A DNA stretch of 8,218 nt from Terriglobia bacterium (GTDB taxonomy: Bacteria; Acidobacteriota; Terriglobia; UBA7540): assembly GCA_020072905.1 (NCBI GenBank), contig JAIQGB010000183.1, positions 1 to 8,218 of the forward strand. The letters run 5' to 3'. Made by a program: the position numbers and the translations under genes. The notes under the pieces were generated by a model, which saw nothing but the letters and a program-made list of their open reading frames with translations, was not told where the DNA came from and ran no database searches. Positions 1 through 5,867 of this stretch are shown in pieces; the stretch's first letter is position 1, and each line of letters begins with the position of its first letter.

Positions 1-2
1 AT

Positions 3-392
3 CCGCTGGCGAGGCGGCGGATGGCCAGCGTTCACGACTTCGGCAAGGAAACCTTCATCGCGCACAGCATCAACTCACCGTATCGCCAGCAGGTGATCGA
101 CCTCTTCGCCCAACTCCACGCTCCGCTCCTGATCGGCATTGAACTGCCGACCGTCGAAACCATCAAGAAGTCCGTGCGCCTGGGCATCGGCATCGCCTTC
201 GCGCCGCGCATGTGCCTGGAAGACGAACTGGCCCGCGGCGAACTGGTGGCCGTGCGCATCAAGGAAATGCGCATCCAGCGCGAGCTGCGCCTGGTCTATC
301 GCCGCCACGCCCGGCTCTCCGCTGCCGCCCAGGCGTTCTTGCTGACCGCTCGAGAAATGGCCGTGGTGCAGGGATCGGGAATTAGGGATTAG
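3..392 (+). CDS. LysR-type transcriptional regulator, C-terminal part (5' end outside window)
   Basis: The reading frame is open from the left edge, so this is the last ~129 residues of a protein that normally has ~300; the DNA-binding helix-turn-helix lies outside the window. What remains matches the second half of a LysR substrate-binding domain: a PLA start, a strand around FIAHS, then TVETIKKSVRLGIGIAFAP, the usual 'effector loop then GxGIAxxP' segment, and a closing ELRLVYRR strand followed by a helix ending AFLLTAREM. Such proteins bind a small ligand and activate or repress nearby, often divergent, genes; the ligand cannot be read here. The last codons (after AVVQ) run into a heptamer repeat array and the TAG stop at 390-392 lies inside a GGGATTA unit, so the native C-terminus may have been slightly altered. 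GC is high: 43 of 60 bases in 181-240. Family call is firm; specificity unknown. Confidence 0.82.
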   Translation, partial: PLARRRMASVHDFGKETFIAHSINSPYRQQVIDLFAQLHAPLLIGIELPTVETIKKSVRLGIGIAFAPRMCLEDELARGELVAVRIKEMRIQRELRLVYRRHARLSAAAQAFLLTAREMAVVQGSGIRD

Positions 393-446
393 GGATTAGG
401 GATTAGGGGATCAGGAGCAGTCAGGAGTCAGGAGCCAGGAGTCAGC
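371..446 (+). repeat. Heptamer tandem array (GGGATTA units, then TCAGGAG units)
   Basis: Three perfect GGGATTA units (385-391, 392-398, 399-405) are flanked by degenerate copies (371-376, 377-384, 406-413). The array then switches to a second 7-base family with consensus TCAGGAG (414-446: GGAGCAG, two TCAGGAG, CCAGGAG, then a partial copy). The 7-base period holds over most of the 76 bases. The array supplies the stop codon of the LysR gene. It also supplies a chance Shine-Dalgarno-like GGAG in front of an ATG at 447. Similar short heptamer arrays are, from memory, common between genes of Acidobacteriota; that is recollection, not a search. Confidence 0.9.
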
Positions 447-759
447 ATGAAAAGACGCCGGACCGCGGGCTGGGTTCCGGCAGCCCGGTATTCGGGCATT
501 TGGACCGACGGCGGGCATGAGGAATGCTCGGGCTTCGTGTCAGTGGCCAAAAATCGTCCAGTGGGGCAAAAAGGGACAATTCTTTGCCAAAATCCTCCCC
601 AAATCCGGGCCATCGACACGCTCCACGAAGGACATTGTGTCCGAGTTAGCGCCGTGACTTTCCCTGGTATAGGTGCGCGAGGCTAGCTGCGGTTCTGCGG
701 CATTTCACTTCAGGAATTGAGCAGCCGCACCCCATTGGCCCAGGGGCTGCGCCACCCTG
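447..759. other. Non-coding segment between inverted heptamer arrays
   Basis: No convincing gene is seen here. A 79-codon frame starting at 447 has no recognisable domain, and its ribosome site would come from the repeat array, so I do not call it. The segment contains a potential hairpin near its right end (GCAGCC at 721-726 with GGCTGC at 745-750, and inner CCCC/GGGG). Its two ends abut heptamer arrays in opposite orientation, which gives it the outline of a small unit bounded by inverted repeats, but no transposase or target duplication is visible. Confidence 0.5.
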
Positions 760-799
760 CTCCCGACTCCTGACTTCTGGCTTCTGACTCCTGGATTCC
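760..799 (-). repeat. Heptamer array in inverted orientation (CTCCTGA family)
   Basis: Five consecutive 7-base units of the CTCCTGA / CTTCTGG type run from 760 to 794, followed by ATTCC. Read on the minus strand they are TCAGGAG, CCAGGAG, TCAGAAG, CCAGAAG and TCGGGAG, the same family as the second half of the array at 414-446 but in the opposite direction. The pair could fold into a long imperfect stem or act as recombination substrates; this is inference. Confidence 0.85.
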
Positions 800-1045
800 T
801 TATCGGACACTTGTCCTCTGCGGTCTGTGCGAACCCTCGGAGCGGCCAACCCAGCCACGCACGCGCAACCACGCGAAACCCAAAAAGCGTGCACGGTGAC
901 ACGCTCTGGCAGTAAGATAGTGCAGATGATTAAGTCCGTAATAATGGCACTGGCGTGACACGGTGGTATCCTATGACCCGGGACCGCACACATGCCAAAC
1001 CGCGGCATGTATGTGCGCCGCCCGCCAACTCAGAAAGGTATGACG
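800..1045. other. Intergenic stretch upstream of the HEPN-like gene
   Basis: This stretch lies between the right heptamer array and the gene at 1046. Open frames on either strand have no domain I recognise. It becomes visibly AT-richer near 911-972, where a promoter is plausible. Nothing else is supported. Confidence 0.5.
945..972 (+). promoter_or_regulatory. Possible promoter with extended -10
   Basis: TG at 964-965 plus one base precedes TATCCT at 967-972, an extended -10 pattern. TGGCAC at 945-950 sits 16 bases upstream but is a poor -35. The implied 5' leader of the gene at 1046 would be about 65 bases. Judged by eye only. Confidence 0.25.
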
Positions 1046-1873
1046 ATGAGCGAGAAAAGAGCACTTGCCGTTGATCCATACGCGCACCAACCTGAGGGGG
1101 AATGGAAGTTGCAGCGCCTGCAAGATGACAATGAAATGCTCTGTCGGGTTCTGAAGATGGAATCAGAGGCTGTTTTCGACGCGTCGGCCAAGTATGAGGG
1201 CCGGGAAGAAGCCTTATTCCGGTTTCTGTTCGCAATGCGTTTCCTTGACCGCGTAACTAGCGTTGAGCTAAAGGACGAGGCGTCCACCCTCAAAGTGCTT
1301 TCGGCGATTTTTGCCATTGAGGGAATCGCACCTTCGGACCTCGGAAACCGTGAGCGATTCGTGCAATTCCTCATGAGATACATGGACCAAAATGGCAAGC
1401 GGACGCTCCTCCAAAGCTACCTATTCACCCCGGCATACCCTCTCGGAGGAGAAACAGGCAGAGAACGACACCTGATGTTTGATGCGGCTTCAAAGGATGA
1501 AGCATTTCGAAAAGAGACGTTTTGGGACGCACTCCCGGAATATTGCGGCAGTGACCAGTATTCCAGCTGTTTTTGTTCGCGATGGCTAGTTGGCCAACCG
1601 GAGCGAGTTCTCGACGACTTCACGAGACTATTCGGGGAAAGGCTTTACGCAATGCGATGTGCGGTTGTCCATGACGCTACCCCAGTGGTTTTCGGCGGGA
1701 TTCGCGACCAAAAACCCGATGACGCGGGTTTCTGGTCCTTCTCCGTGTGGGACGCTTATAGCGTCCAGGGTGGGCAATTCGTCACATACGAAACCAGACT
1801 TCTCGTGGGAGACACCGTGGGTATCCTCATGGAAGGGATTCGTCGTTGCTTTGAGGACGGTTCGCGCTTCTGA
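1046..1873 (+). CDS. Uncharacterised 275-residue protein, possible Apea-type HEPN
   Basis: I do not recognise a named family outright. The start at 1046 is preferred because AAAGG at 1034-1038 lies 7 bases upstream; an ATG at 1040 and one at 992 are also in frame. The layout resembles Apea-like HEPN proteins: a helical segment with FRFLFAMRFLDRV (58-70), a segment LSAIFAIEGI (85-94) where such proteins carry an 'isaiE-x-L' helix, FVQFLMRYM (105-113), and near the end RLYAMRCAVVHDA (199-211). The last contains R204-x4-H209, the R-x4-6-H signature of HEPN ribonucleases, preceded by the typical LY. The usual polar residue after R is Cys here, which weakens the case. No signal peptide or membrane segment is seen. 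GC is lower than in neighbours (32 of 60 bases in 1321-1380), suggesting recent acquisition. HEPN proteins are often RNA-cutting toxins or defence effectors; for this protein that role is inference. Confidence 0.72.
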   Translation: MSEKRALAVDPYAHQPEGEWKLQRLQDDNEMLCRVLKMESEAVFDASAKYEGREEALFRFLFAMRFLDRVTSVELKDEASTLKVLSAIFAIEGIAPSDLGNRERFVQFLMRYMDQNGKRTLLQSYLFTPAYPLGGETGRERHLMFDAASKDEAFRKETFWDALPEYCGSDQYSSCFCSRWLVGQPERVLDDFTRLFGERLYAMRCAVVHDATPVVFGGIRDQKPDDAGFWSFSVWDAYSVQGGQFVTYETRLLVGDTVGILMEGIRRCFEDGSRF

Positions 1874-1995
1874 CTAGCGGGGCGAAAGTTGGCCGTTCTC
1901 CTTACCTCACGAGGTTCTGGTCTCCGCATAAGGCATCCTTGCTTCACTCCACAATCTTGAAGTCAAGCACCCTCAACTCAACTTTCGGCGGGTGG

Positions 1996-2026
1996 CGCAT
2001 ACATCGCGCTCTTCGCGGCGTGTGCG
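1996..2026. repeat. Imperfect 13-bp hairpin
   Basis: CGCATACATCGCG (1996-2008) can pair with CGCGGCGTGTGCG (2014-2026) around a 5-base loop CTCTT. As RNA it has two G-U pairs and a single A-C mismatch. No T-run follows, so it is not a canonical terminator. It could end transcription of the gene at 1046 or be an interspersed palindrome. Confidence 0.45.
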
Positions 2027-2121
2027 AGTGCCTTTGCTTCCAGCAAGCGGCGCTCGCGGCCACGTGTCCCATTTAGATAAGGGCGCGCGTTTTGCCGGCG
2101 CGTTATCGTTCACCATAAACG

Positions 2122-2140
2122 GCATGTGGGAGGCACATGC
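2122..2140. repeat. Perfect 7-bp palindrome GCATGTG-GGAGG-CACATGC
   Basis: GCATGTG (2122-2128) and CACATGC (2134-2140) are perfect inverted repeats with a 5-base spacer. The site lies about 147 bases upstream of the antitoxin start. Antitoxins commonly autoregulate through palindromic operators, so an operator is possible. The distance is long and DUF433 has its own winged-helix-like fold, so this remains a guess. Confidence 0.35.
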
Positions 2141-2286
2141 ACCAATTCAGGAGCCAGGCGAAAGCGACTCCGAATGCCGAAACTCGATCCCGCAGTCGTG
2201 ATGGCGAAGCGCGGAGTTGCAGCGGGAGACTTGTCGGCGTAGGATTGGTTCCAGCACCGGGATTCAGCCGGCGCGTGAGGGCGGGC

Positions 2287-2538
2287 ATGGACGAACTGCA
2301 ACTTCTAAAACGCATCACCGTTAAGCCGGAGATCTTTGGGGGCAAGCCGATCATTCGAGGCCGTCGGCTGGCGGTGGAGCATGTCCTGGGGATGCTGGCC
2401 GCCGGGGACACCACCGAAGTCATCCTCGAACACTATCCCTGGCTGGAACGTGAGGACATCCAAGCCTGCTTGGTCTACGCGCGACGAATCGCCGCCAACG
2501 AACGCATCGAACCACTCTCCATTGAGGTCGGTTCTTGA
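2287..2538 (+). CDS. DUF433 family antitoxin
   Basis: This 83-residue protein matches the DUF433 family (PF04255). It opens with the diagnostic ITVKPEIFGGKPIIRGRR (residues 10-27: the 'p.i.gGkP.I.GtRi.V' motif), then VEHVLGMLAAGDTTEVILEHYPWL, the helix pair with 'laaG.s.eeil..yP.L', and ends EDIQACLVYARR. The family has a small helix-turn-helix-like fold and is predicted, from its genomic pairing with PIN-like proteins, to be the antitoxin of a type II module. The ATG at 2287 has GAGG at 2277-2280, 6 bases upstream, and gives the normal family length. The stop codon overlaps the start of the next gene (TTGA), so the two are co-translated. It probably neutralises that toxin by direct binding and may bind DNA to control the cassette. 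Confidence 0.88.
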   Translation: MDELQLLKRITVKPEIFGGKPIIRGRRLAVEHVLGMLAAGDTTEVILEHYPWLEREDIQACLVYARRIAANERIEPLSIEVGS

Positions 2539-2888
2539 AGGTTCTCCTGGACGCGTGCGTCAGTCCCCAAGCCAAAACTGAACTCGAAGCTGCCGGGCAC
2601 GACGTGGTATGGGCCGGGGACTGGACCCCTGATCCCGGCGACGAGGAAATCCTTGTCCGGGCGAAGGACCAAGGGCGCGTCGTAGTAACCATTGACAAGG
2701 ATTTTGGGGAGCTGGCTGTCCTGCGAGGGTTTCCTCATTGCGGCATTGTGCGCCTGGTCAGCTTCCGCGCCGCACACCAGGGGCGCGCATGTCTGCAAAT
2801 CCTGGCGGGTTATTCCGAAGAACTCTCTCGGAGCGCCATCATCACCGCCGAGCCGGGGCAAATCAGAATCCGACAACACGCGGAGTAG
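2535..2888 (+). CDS. DUF5615 PIN-like toxin (predicted ribonuclease)
   Basis: This 117-residue protein matches the DUF5615 / Mut7-C-like PIN branch. MKVLLDACVSP at the N-terminus carries the first acidic residue (D6). GHDVVWAGDW (21-30) and PGDEEIL (34-40) give the 'g.dv..v.d....D.eil' signature with D36. VVVTIDKDFGEL (49-60) carries the D54/D56 pair that with D6 and D36 would bind the catalytic metal. All these positions look intact. The start codon is TTG at 2535, overlapping the antitoxin stop by 4 bases, and the only candidate ribosome signal lies within the antitoxin's last codons, so termination-reinitiation is likely. That keeps toxin translation tied to antitoxin translation. RNA cleavage is inferred from the fold; the target cannot be read. 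Confidence 0.88.
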   Translation: MKVLLDACVSPQAKTELEAAGHDVVWAGDWTPDPGDEEILVRAKDQGRVVVTIDKDFGELAVLRGFPHCGIVRLVSFRAAHQGRACLQILAGYSEELSRSAIITAEPGQIRIRQHAE

Positions 2889-3047
2889 CGCGTGGTCGCG
2901 GGTGGCGCGTTTCCAACCGCGGGCTCTTCCTGCGGTCACCCCTCGATTCCTTCCTTGACCAGGAGGAGAGTTCGAGAACCCTGGGTCAATCGAAGGAGCG
3001 GATCAAGCGCGCGCACCACTCTGTACAACCCTGCTGCCTGTGACACA

Positions 3048-3080
3048 AGCCGCGGAGTTCCAGACCAACTCTCCGCGGCT
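3048..3080. terminator. 10-bp hairpin between convergent genes, possible bidirectional terminator
   Basis: AGCCGCGGAG (3048-3057) pairs perfectly with CTCCGCGGCT (3071-3080) around a 13-base loop. It lies between the toxin gene (plus strand, ending 2888) and the small gene (minus strand, ending 3106), the place expected for a shared terminator. There is no T-run on either side, so it is not a canonical intrinsic terminator; an interspersed palindrome is the alternative. Confidence 0.4.
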
Positions 3081-3105
3081 CCGCGCCCACGCTGCAGTGC
3101 CCCGC

Positions 3106-3306
3106 TTACGGCTTAGGAGGAGTGAGGGAAGCGCGGCCTCGTTCTTCGAACCCATCCAAGCGTGACAGGAAGGCCCCATAGACGAAGCCGATTTCCTCGA
3201 CGGCCTCGACGCCGAGCTTGTCCGTGGGCTTGCGCCGGGTTACCTGAGCATTGACCTTGTCGAAATAGATCCGGGTAAGCGTAGCGGCGGCTGCTTCCTT
3301 GCTCAT
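3106..3306 (-). CDS. Small hypothetical protein, 66 residues
   Basis: I do not recognise this protein. The support for it being a gene is the start: reading the minus strand, GGAGGA lies 3 bases before the ATG (plus-strand 3310-3315), with TAA as stop. The sequence starts MSKEAAAATLTRIYFDKVNAQV and has a short basic patch (RRKPTDK, 24-30), then VEAVEEIGFVYGAFLSRLDGFEERGR, which looks amphipathic and helical, and a Pro/Lys tail. No signal peptide, membrane segment or metal motif is present, so it is probably cytosolic. It stands alone and converges with the toxin-antitoxin cassette, separated from it by the hairpin at 3048-3080. No function is proposed. Confidence 0.6.
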   Translation of the reverse strand: MSKEAAAATLTRIYFDKVNAQVTRRKPTDKLGVEAVEEIGFVYGAFLSRLDGFEERGRASLTPPKP

Positions 3307-3410
3307 GGGTCCTCCAGGAAAGAAATTCGGTCGCCTGAGTCTAGCACGAAACTCCTAGCCTTCCCTCCCCGCGGACACGGAGTATTACTTCTGCGCGGCA
3401 CAGGCCGCCG

Positions 3411-3419
3411 TGCTAACAT
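3411..3419 (+). promoter_or_regulatory. Possible extended -10 element
   Basis: TG at 3411-3412, one base, then TAACAT at 3414-3419 gives an extended -10 pattern. No good -35 is visible at the right distance. It would start a ~73-base leader for the DinB-like gene at 3499. Confidence 0.25.
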
Positions 3420-3498
3420 CACGCGCGCGATGGCGCACCAACCAGGAGGAAACTCCGGCGGCCGAGGCCAGGTGCCGCACGGAAAGGAGGCAATTCCT

Positions 3499-3987
3499 AT
3501 GACCAGCAATCATAAAATCATCGAAAAGGCGATTGCGCACGCCCTGTCAGGGGAAGGCGCACATGTGGCGGCGCAGAATGTGTTTGCGGGCCTGGACTGG
3601 AAGCTCGCCGGCACGCGGCCCGAGGGCGCACCGCACACGGTCTTTCAACTCCTGGGCCACATCACATACTGGCAGGACTGGGTTGTGAGGTGGCTGGACG
3701 GGGAGGACCCGCCGATTCCCAAGCACGCGTCGGGCGGCTGGCCGGGCAGTCCCGCGCCGGCAAGTGCGAAAGAATGGCAGCGGGCGGTGCGAGATTTCCG
3801 CAGCGGACTCGGCAAGCTCCAGCTTCAATCGCGAGGGCCAGACCTTCTCACCAAGCGGGGGAAGCACACCCGCCTCGGAATGCTCCACGCTATCGCCTCG
3901 CACAACAGCTATCACCTTGGGCAAGTTGTCGTGCTGAGGCAGATACTGGGCGCCTGGCCGCCACCTTCCGGCGGGGTCACATGGTAG
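3499..3987 (+). CDS. DinB-like metal-dependent protein
   Basis: This is a 162-residue protein of the DinB superfamily of four-helix-bundle proteins that hold a divalent metal, usually through three histidines. Those positions are visible: LLGHITYWQDW (51-61) supplies H54 at the end of the first core helix, and ASHNSYHLGQVVVLRQ (133-148) is the classic 'H-x3-H-x-GQ' helix with H135 and H139. The aromatic cluster YWQDWVVRW follows H54, as usual. The ATG at 3499 is chosen because AAAGGAGG (3483-3490) lies 8 bases upstream; an in-frame ATG at 3430 would add 23 Gly-rich residues with no family support. Superfamily members include thiol S-transferases and damage-inducible proteins of unknown role, so the reaction cannot be named. 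There is no signal peptide; a cytosolic location is likely. It appears to be a single-gene unit. Confidence 0.85.
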   Translation: MTSNHKIIEKAIAHALSGEGAHVAAQNVFAGLDWKLAGTRPEGAPHTVFQLLGHITYWQDWVVRWLDGEDPPIPKHASGGWPGSPAPASAKEWQRAVRDFRSGLGKLQLQSRGPDLLTKRGKHTRLGMLHAIASHNSYHLGQVVVLRQILGAWPPPSGGVTW

Positions 3988-4108
3988 CCTGCCGTTTGTT
4001 GCGGAAAGTTGTAATGTAACTCTGCGGTAGTTTTCTGTCGCCGAACCAGAAAGCCGCGGATGGAGAGAACAAATCCGCACTATCCACTTCAAGTCACGGA
4101 GCGAACCC

Positions 4109-4402
4109 TTGAACGATACGGAAAAGTTGGAACGCATCGCGCAACTTCTCGAGGAGGTCCGCGACAATCAAAAAGCCCAGCTCGAACGTCAGGCGGAATC
4201 GCTCTCCCTGCAAGAGGAACAGTTTCAGATTTTCCTCAAGCAGCACGAGAAGACGGCGCAGATTCAGGATCGAGCCGAGGCCATCCAGGAGAAAAGCAGC
4301 CAGCTCATCAACCGGGTCCGCAGGTTCGTCCCTCTCGCCATGGTCGTCATCGTCGTGATCATCATCTACCTTACGTGGCTGTTGTTGCGGTACTCGCGCT
4401 GA
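4109..4402 (+). CDS. Small coiled-coil protein with C-terminal membrane anchor
   Basis: This is a 97-residue protein of no family I recognise. Residues 4-68 are highly charged and Gln/Glu-rich with heptad-like spacing of Leu/Ile (LERIAQLLEEV, LEEV...QKAQLERQ, LSLQEEQFQIFL), predicting a long helix or coiled coil. A basic patch (RVRR, 69-72) precedes one hydrophobic segment, 74-93 (FVPLAMVVIVVIIIYLTWLL), and the protein ends RYSR. This suggests a tail-anchored protein with the helical domain in the cytoplasm (inference from the basic residues and the lack of a signal peptide). The start is TTG at 4109 with GGAG at 4098-4101, 7 bases upstream; no ATG in frame gives a comparable protein. The next gene is 175 bases downstream on the same strand, so co-transcription is possible but not shown. 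Confidence 0.72.
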   Translation: MNDTEKLERIAQLLEEVRDNQKAQLERQAESLSLQEEQFQIFLKQHEKTAQIQDRAEAIQEKSSQLINRVRRFVPLAMVVIVVIIIYLTWLLLRYSR

Positions 4403-4516
4403 GAGCCGGTCGCGAAGAGTGGCGCGATTCACGCCGAGATGCCGGGGAGATGTGCGTCGGTTTCGGCCGCTGAGCACCGCACAAGCAGGGCGAATCACCG
4501 AACCGGTGCAAACACG

Positions 4517-4545
4517 GACGGGGCGTGCATCGCTTGTTGTAGAAT
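4517..4545 (+). promoter_or_regulatory. Weak candidate promoter
   Basis: TAGAAT at 4540-4545 is a reasonable -10 placed about 32 bases before the metallophosphoesterase start. The -35 window (4517-4522) is GACGGG, a poor match. The rest of the 4403-4577 gap shows nothing identifiable. Confidence 0.2.
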
Positions 4546-4577
4546 AAGCAGACGGCGTCGGTACGCGCTGCGACCTT

Positions 4578-5708
4578 ATGTCACGGAGTCCATCCTTGGG
4601 TATTTTGCTCTTTTTTGTGATCGCCCTCTCCATCCTCTATTTCAGTCACTACTTTCTCTATCTCTCCTTCGTCCATTTCTTCAGCGTAAGCGGCACCGGA
4701 CGCAAGCTGGTGCTCGCCGTAATTCTCTTTCTCCTTCCCACCAGCTTCCTCGCGGTTGAAATCTTCGCGCGCCGGACAACGAATCCTGTCTTCACCTTTC
4801 TCTTCTTCTCCTCGACGCTCTGGCTGGGCGTAGGCCTGACGCTGATGGTTTTCTTCGCGCTGGCCTGGGGAGCGTGGGGAGCAACGAAAGCAGTCGCACA
4901 TTCACCGAGTCCTGCCCTCTTCGGCGGGGTGGCGGTTGTGCTCGCCTGCCTGTATTCGGCCTACGGCGTGTGGAACGCCTACCATCCCCGCACGGAAGAA
5001 TTCACCGTGAAGATCAAAAACCTTCCGCCGGATTGGCGCGGCAAAAAGATCGTGCAAATTTCCGACGTCCATCTGGGGCACATCCTGGGCGCGTCATTTC
5101 TCCAGGGCCTCGTCGAGGAATCCAACGCGCAGAACCCGGATATCGTGTTTATCACCGGCGACCTCTTTGACGGCGGCGATGGACGGCTCGACGAGCTGGT
5201 CCGTCCGCTCGATGGCCTCAAGGCCCCACTGGGGACTTACTTCATCACAGGGAATCACGAAATCTATCTGGGCGTCGACCGGGCTTACGCGGCGCTGAGA
5301 AAAACCCCGACGAGAATCCTGGATGATGAGATGGTGGTGATTGACGGCCTGCAGATTATCGGGGTGAGCTATCCGCAGCAGGGATTCTCCAAGGACGTCG
5401 CCGGAGTAATTCAAAAGCTCCCGGGCTTCAATCCGCACAACCCTTCCCTGCTCCTCTACCACAACCCGACCGGCGTCGCGCAAGCGAAAGAGGCGGGAAT
5501 CAGCCTGCAACTGTCCGGGCACACGCACCATGGCCAGATCTTCCCCATCCAGATCATCTCGCGGCTGATTTACGGAAAGTATTACAACGGCCTGCACGTC
5601 GAAGGCGATTACACGATCTACACCTCGAGCGGCGCCGGCACCTGGGGCCCCACCATGCGCACCGGCAACCATCCCGAGATCGCCGTGATCCACCTCGAGC
5701 CCGCATAA
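4578..5708 (+). CDS. Membrane-anchored metallophosphoesterase (calcineurin-like)
   Basis: This is a 376-residue protein with two parts. Residues 1-135 hold four hydrophobic segments (about 8-34, 43-62, 71-98, 112-132). Residues 143-374 are a calcineurin-like phosphoesterase domain (PF00149) of the YaeI/YkuE-like branch with every metal-site motif present: SDVHLGH (D163, H165), TGDLFDGG (D195), GNHE (N226, H227), LLYHNP (H295) and SGHTHHGQ (H315, H317). These bind two metals that hydrolyse phosphomonoesters or diesters. Relatives act on lipid-linked substrates such as UDP-diacylglucosamine or undecaprenyl phosphates, or are uncharacterised, so the substrate is open; membrane anchoring favours a lipid or envelope substrate (inference). 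The closing YTSSGAGTWGPTMR segment is typical of this branch. The ATG at 4578 lacks a clear ribosome site, so translation may be weak or leaderless-like. Four membrane segments are more than the single anchor or signal peptide of YaeI/YkuE-type proteins. Confidence 0.87.
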   Translation: MSRSPSLGILLFFVIALSILYFSHYFLYLSFVHFFSVSGTGRKLVLAVILFLLPTSFLAVEIFARRTTNPVFTFLFFSSTLWLGVGLTLMVFFALAWGAWGATKAVAHSPSPALFGGVAVVLACLYSAYGVWNAYHPRTEEFTVKIKNLPPDWRGKKIVQISDVHLGHILGASFLQGLVEESNAQNPDIVFITGDLFDGGDGRLDELVRPLDGLKAPLGTYFITGNHEIYLGVDRAYAALRKTPTRILDDEMVVIDGLQIIGVSYPQQGFSKDVAGVIQKLPGFNPHNPSLLLYHNPTGVAQAKEAGISLQLSGHTHHGQIFPIQIISRLIYGKYYNGLHVEGDYTIYTSSGAGTWGPTMRTGNHPEIAVIHLEPA

Positions 5709-5780
5709 ACAGCTCGGCTGGAAAGGGAGGTTTATCTTAGATCACTTGAACCCGCATGTTAAGTGGAGGTTTAATTCAGC

Positions 5781-5867
5781 ATGTTCCTGCCGCCGGCGCG
5801 CGACACCAGAACTGGTTCGGGCAAGAAACGCATCCAGCTAGTCGCGGACGCCAAGCAACTGGCTTAA
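5781..5867 (+). CDS. Possible 28-codon leader ORF before the HD-GYP gene
   Basis: ATG at 5781 opens a 28-codon frame (MFLPPARDTRTG...) ending TAA at 5865-5867, rich in Lys, Arg and Ala. GGAGG at 5765-5769 lies 11 bases upstream, slightly far for a good site. The stop codon overlaps the AAGGAG ribosome site (5866-5871) of the next gene, the arrangement expected of a leader peptide that couples or gates downstream translation. GGAGGTTTA also occurs a second time at 5726-5734. The ORF could equally be chance or the tail of a decayed gene. Low confidence. Confidence 0.25.
   Translation: MFLPPARDTRTGSGKKRIQLVADAKQLA

Larger units (their letters stand above)
1874..2286. other. Intergenic stretch with two hairpins, before the toxin-antitoxin cassette
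   Basis: No gene is supported in these 413 bases. An in-frame ATG at 2137 would extend the downstream antitoxin by 50 residues, but that extension is Arg/Ser/Ala-rich, unlike the family, and would have only 3 bases between GGAGG and ATG. Two hairpins are present and listed separately. The cassette's promoter presumably lies here but no confident -35/-10 pair is seen. Confidence 0.5.

Noticed and set aside
385..405. Telomere-like repeat GGGATTA
   Set aside because: It is a heptamer in a bacterial context with only three perfect copies, next to related degenerate heptamers; not a telomere or a CRISPR array.
447..686. 79-codon plus-strand frame starting right after the heptamer array
   Set aside because: The ribosome-site-like GGAG comes from the repeat itself, composition is not protein-like, and no domain is recognisable.
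371..799. CRISPR array
   Set aside because: Units are 7 bases with no spacers, and no cas genes are present.
945..960. Sigma-54-like TGGCAC followed by TGACA
   Set aside because: The -12 element lacks the required GC, so it does not meet the consensus.
646..1008. 120-codon minus-strand frame
   Set aside because: It reads straight through the inverted heptamer array and intergenic sequence, with no family resemblance.
2137..2286. Longer start for the DUF433 antitoxin
   Set aside because: The extra 50 residues are Arg/Ser/Ala-rich, not part of the family, and GGAGG would be only 3 bases from the ATG; the ATG at 2287 gives normal length and spacing.
3547..4167. 206-codon minus-strand frame opposite the DinB-like gene
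   Set aside because: A shadow of the high-GC coding strand; the plus-strand gene has clear family motifs and a strong ribosome site.
5094..5693. 199-codon minus-strand frame inside the metallophosphoesterase
   Set aside because: A shadow frame; all catalytic motifs lie on the plus strand.
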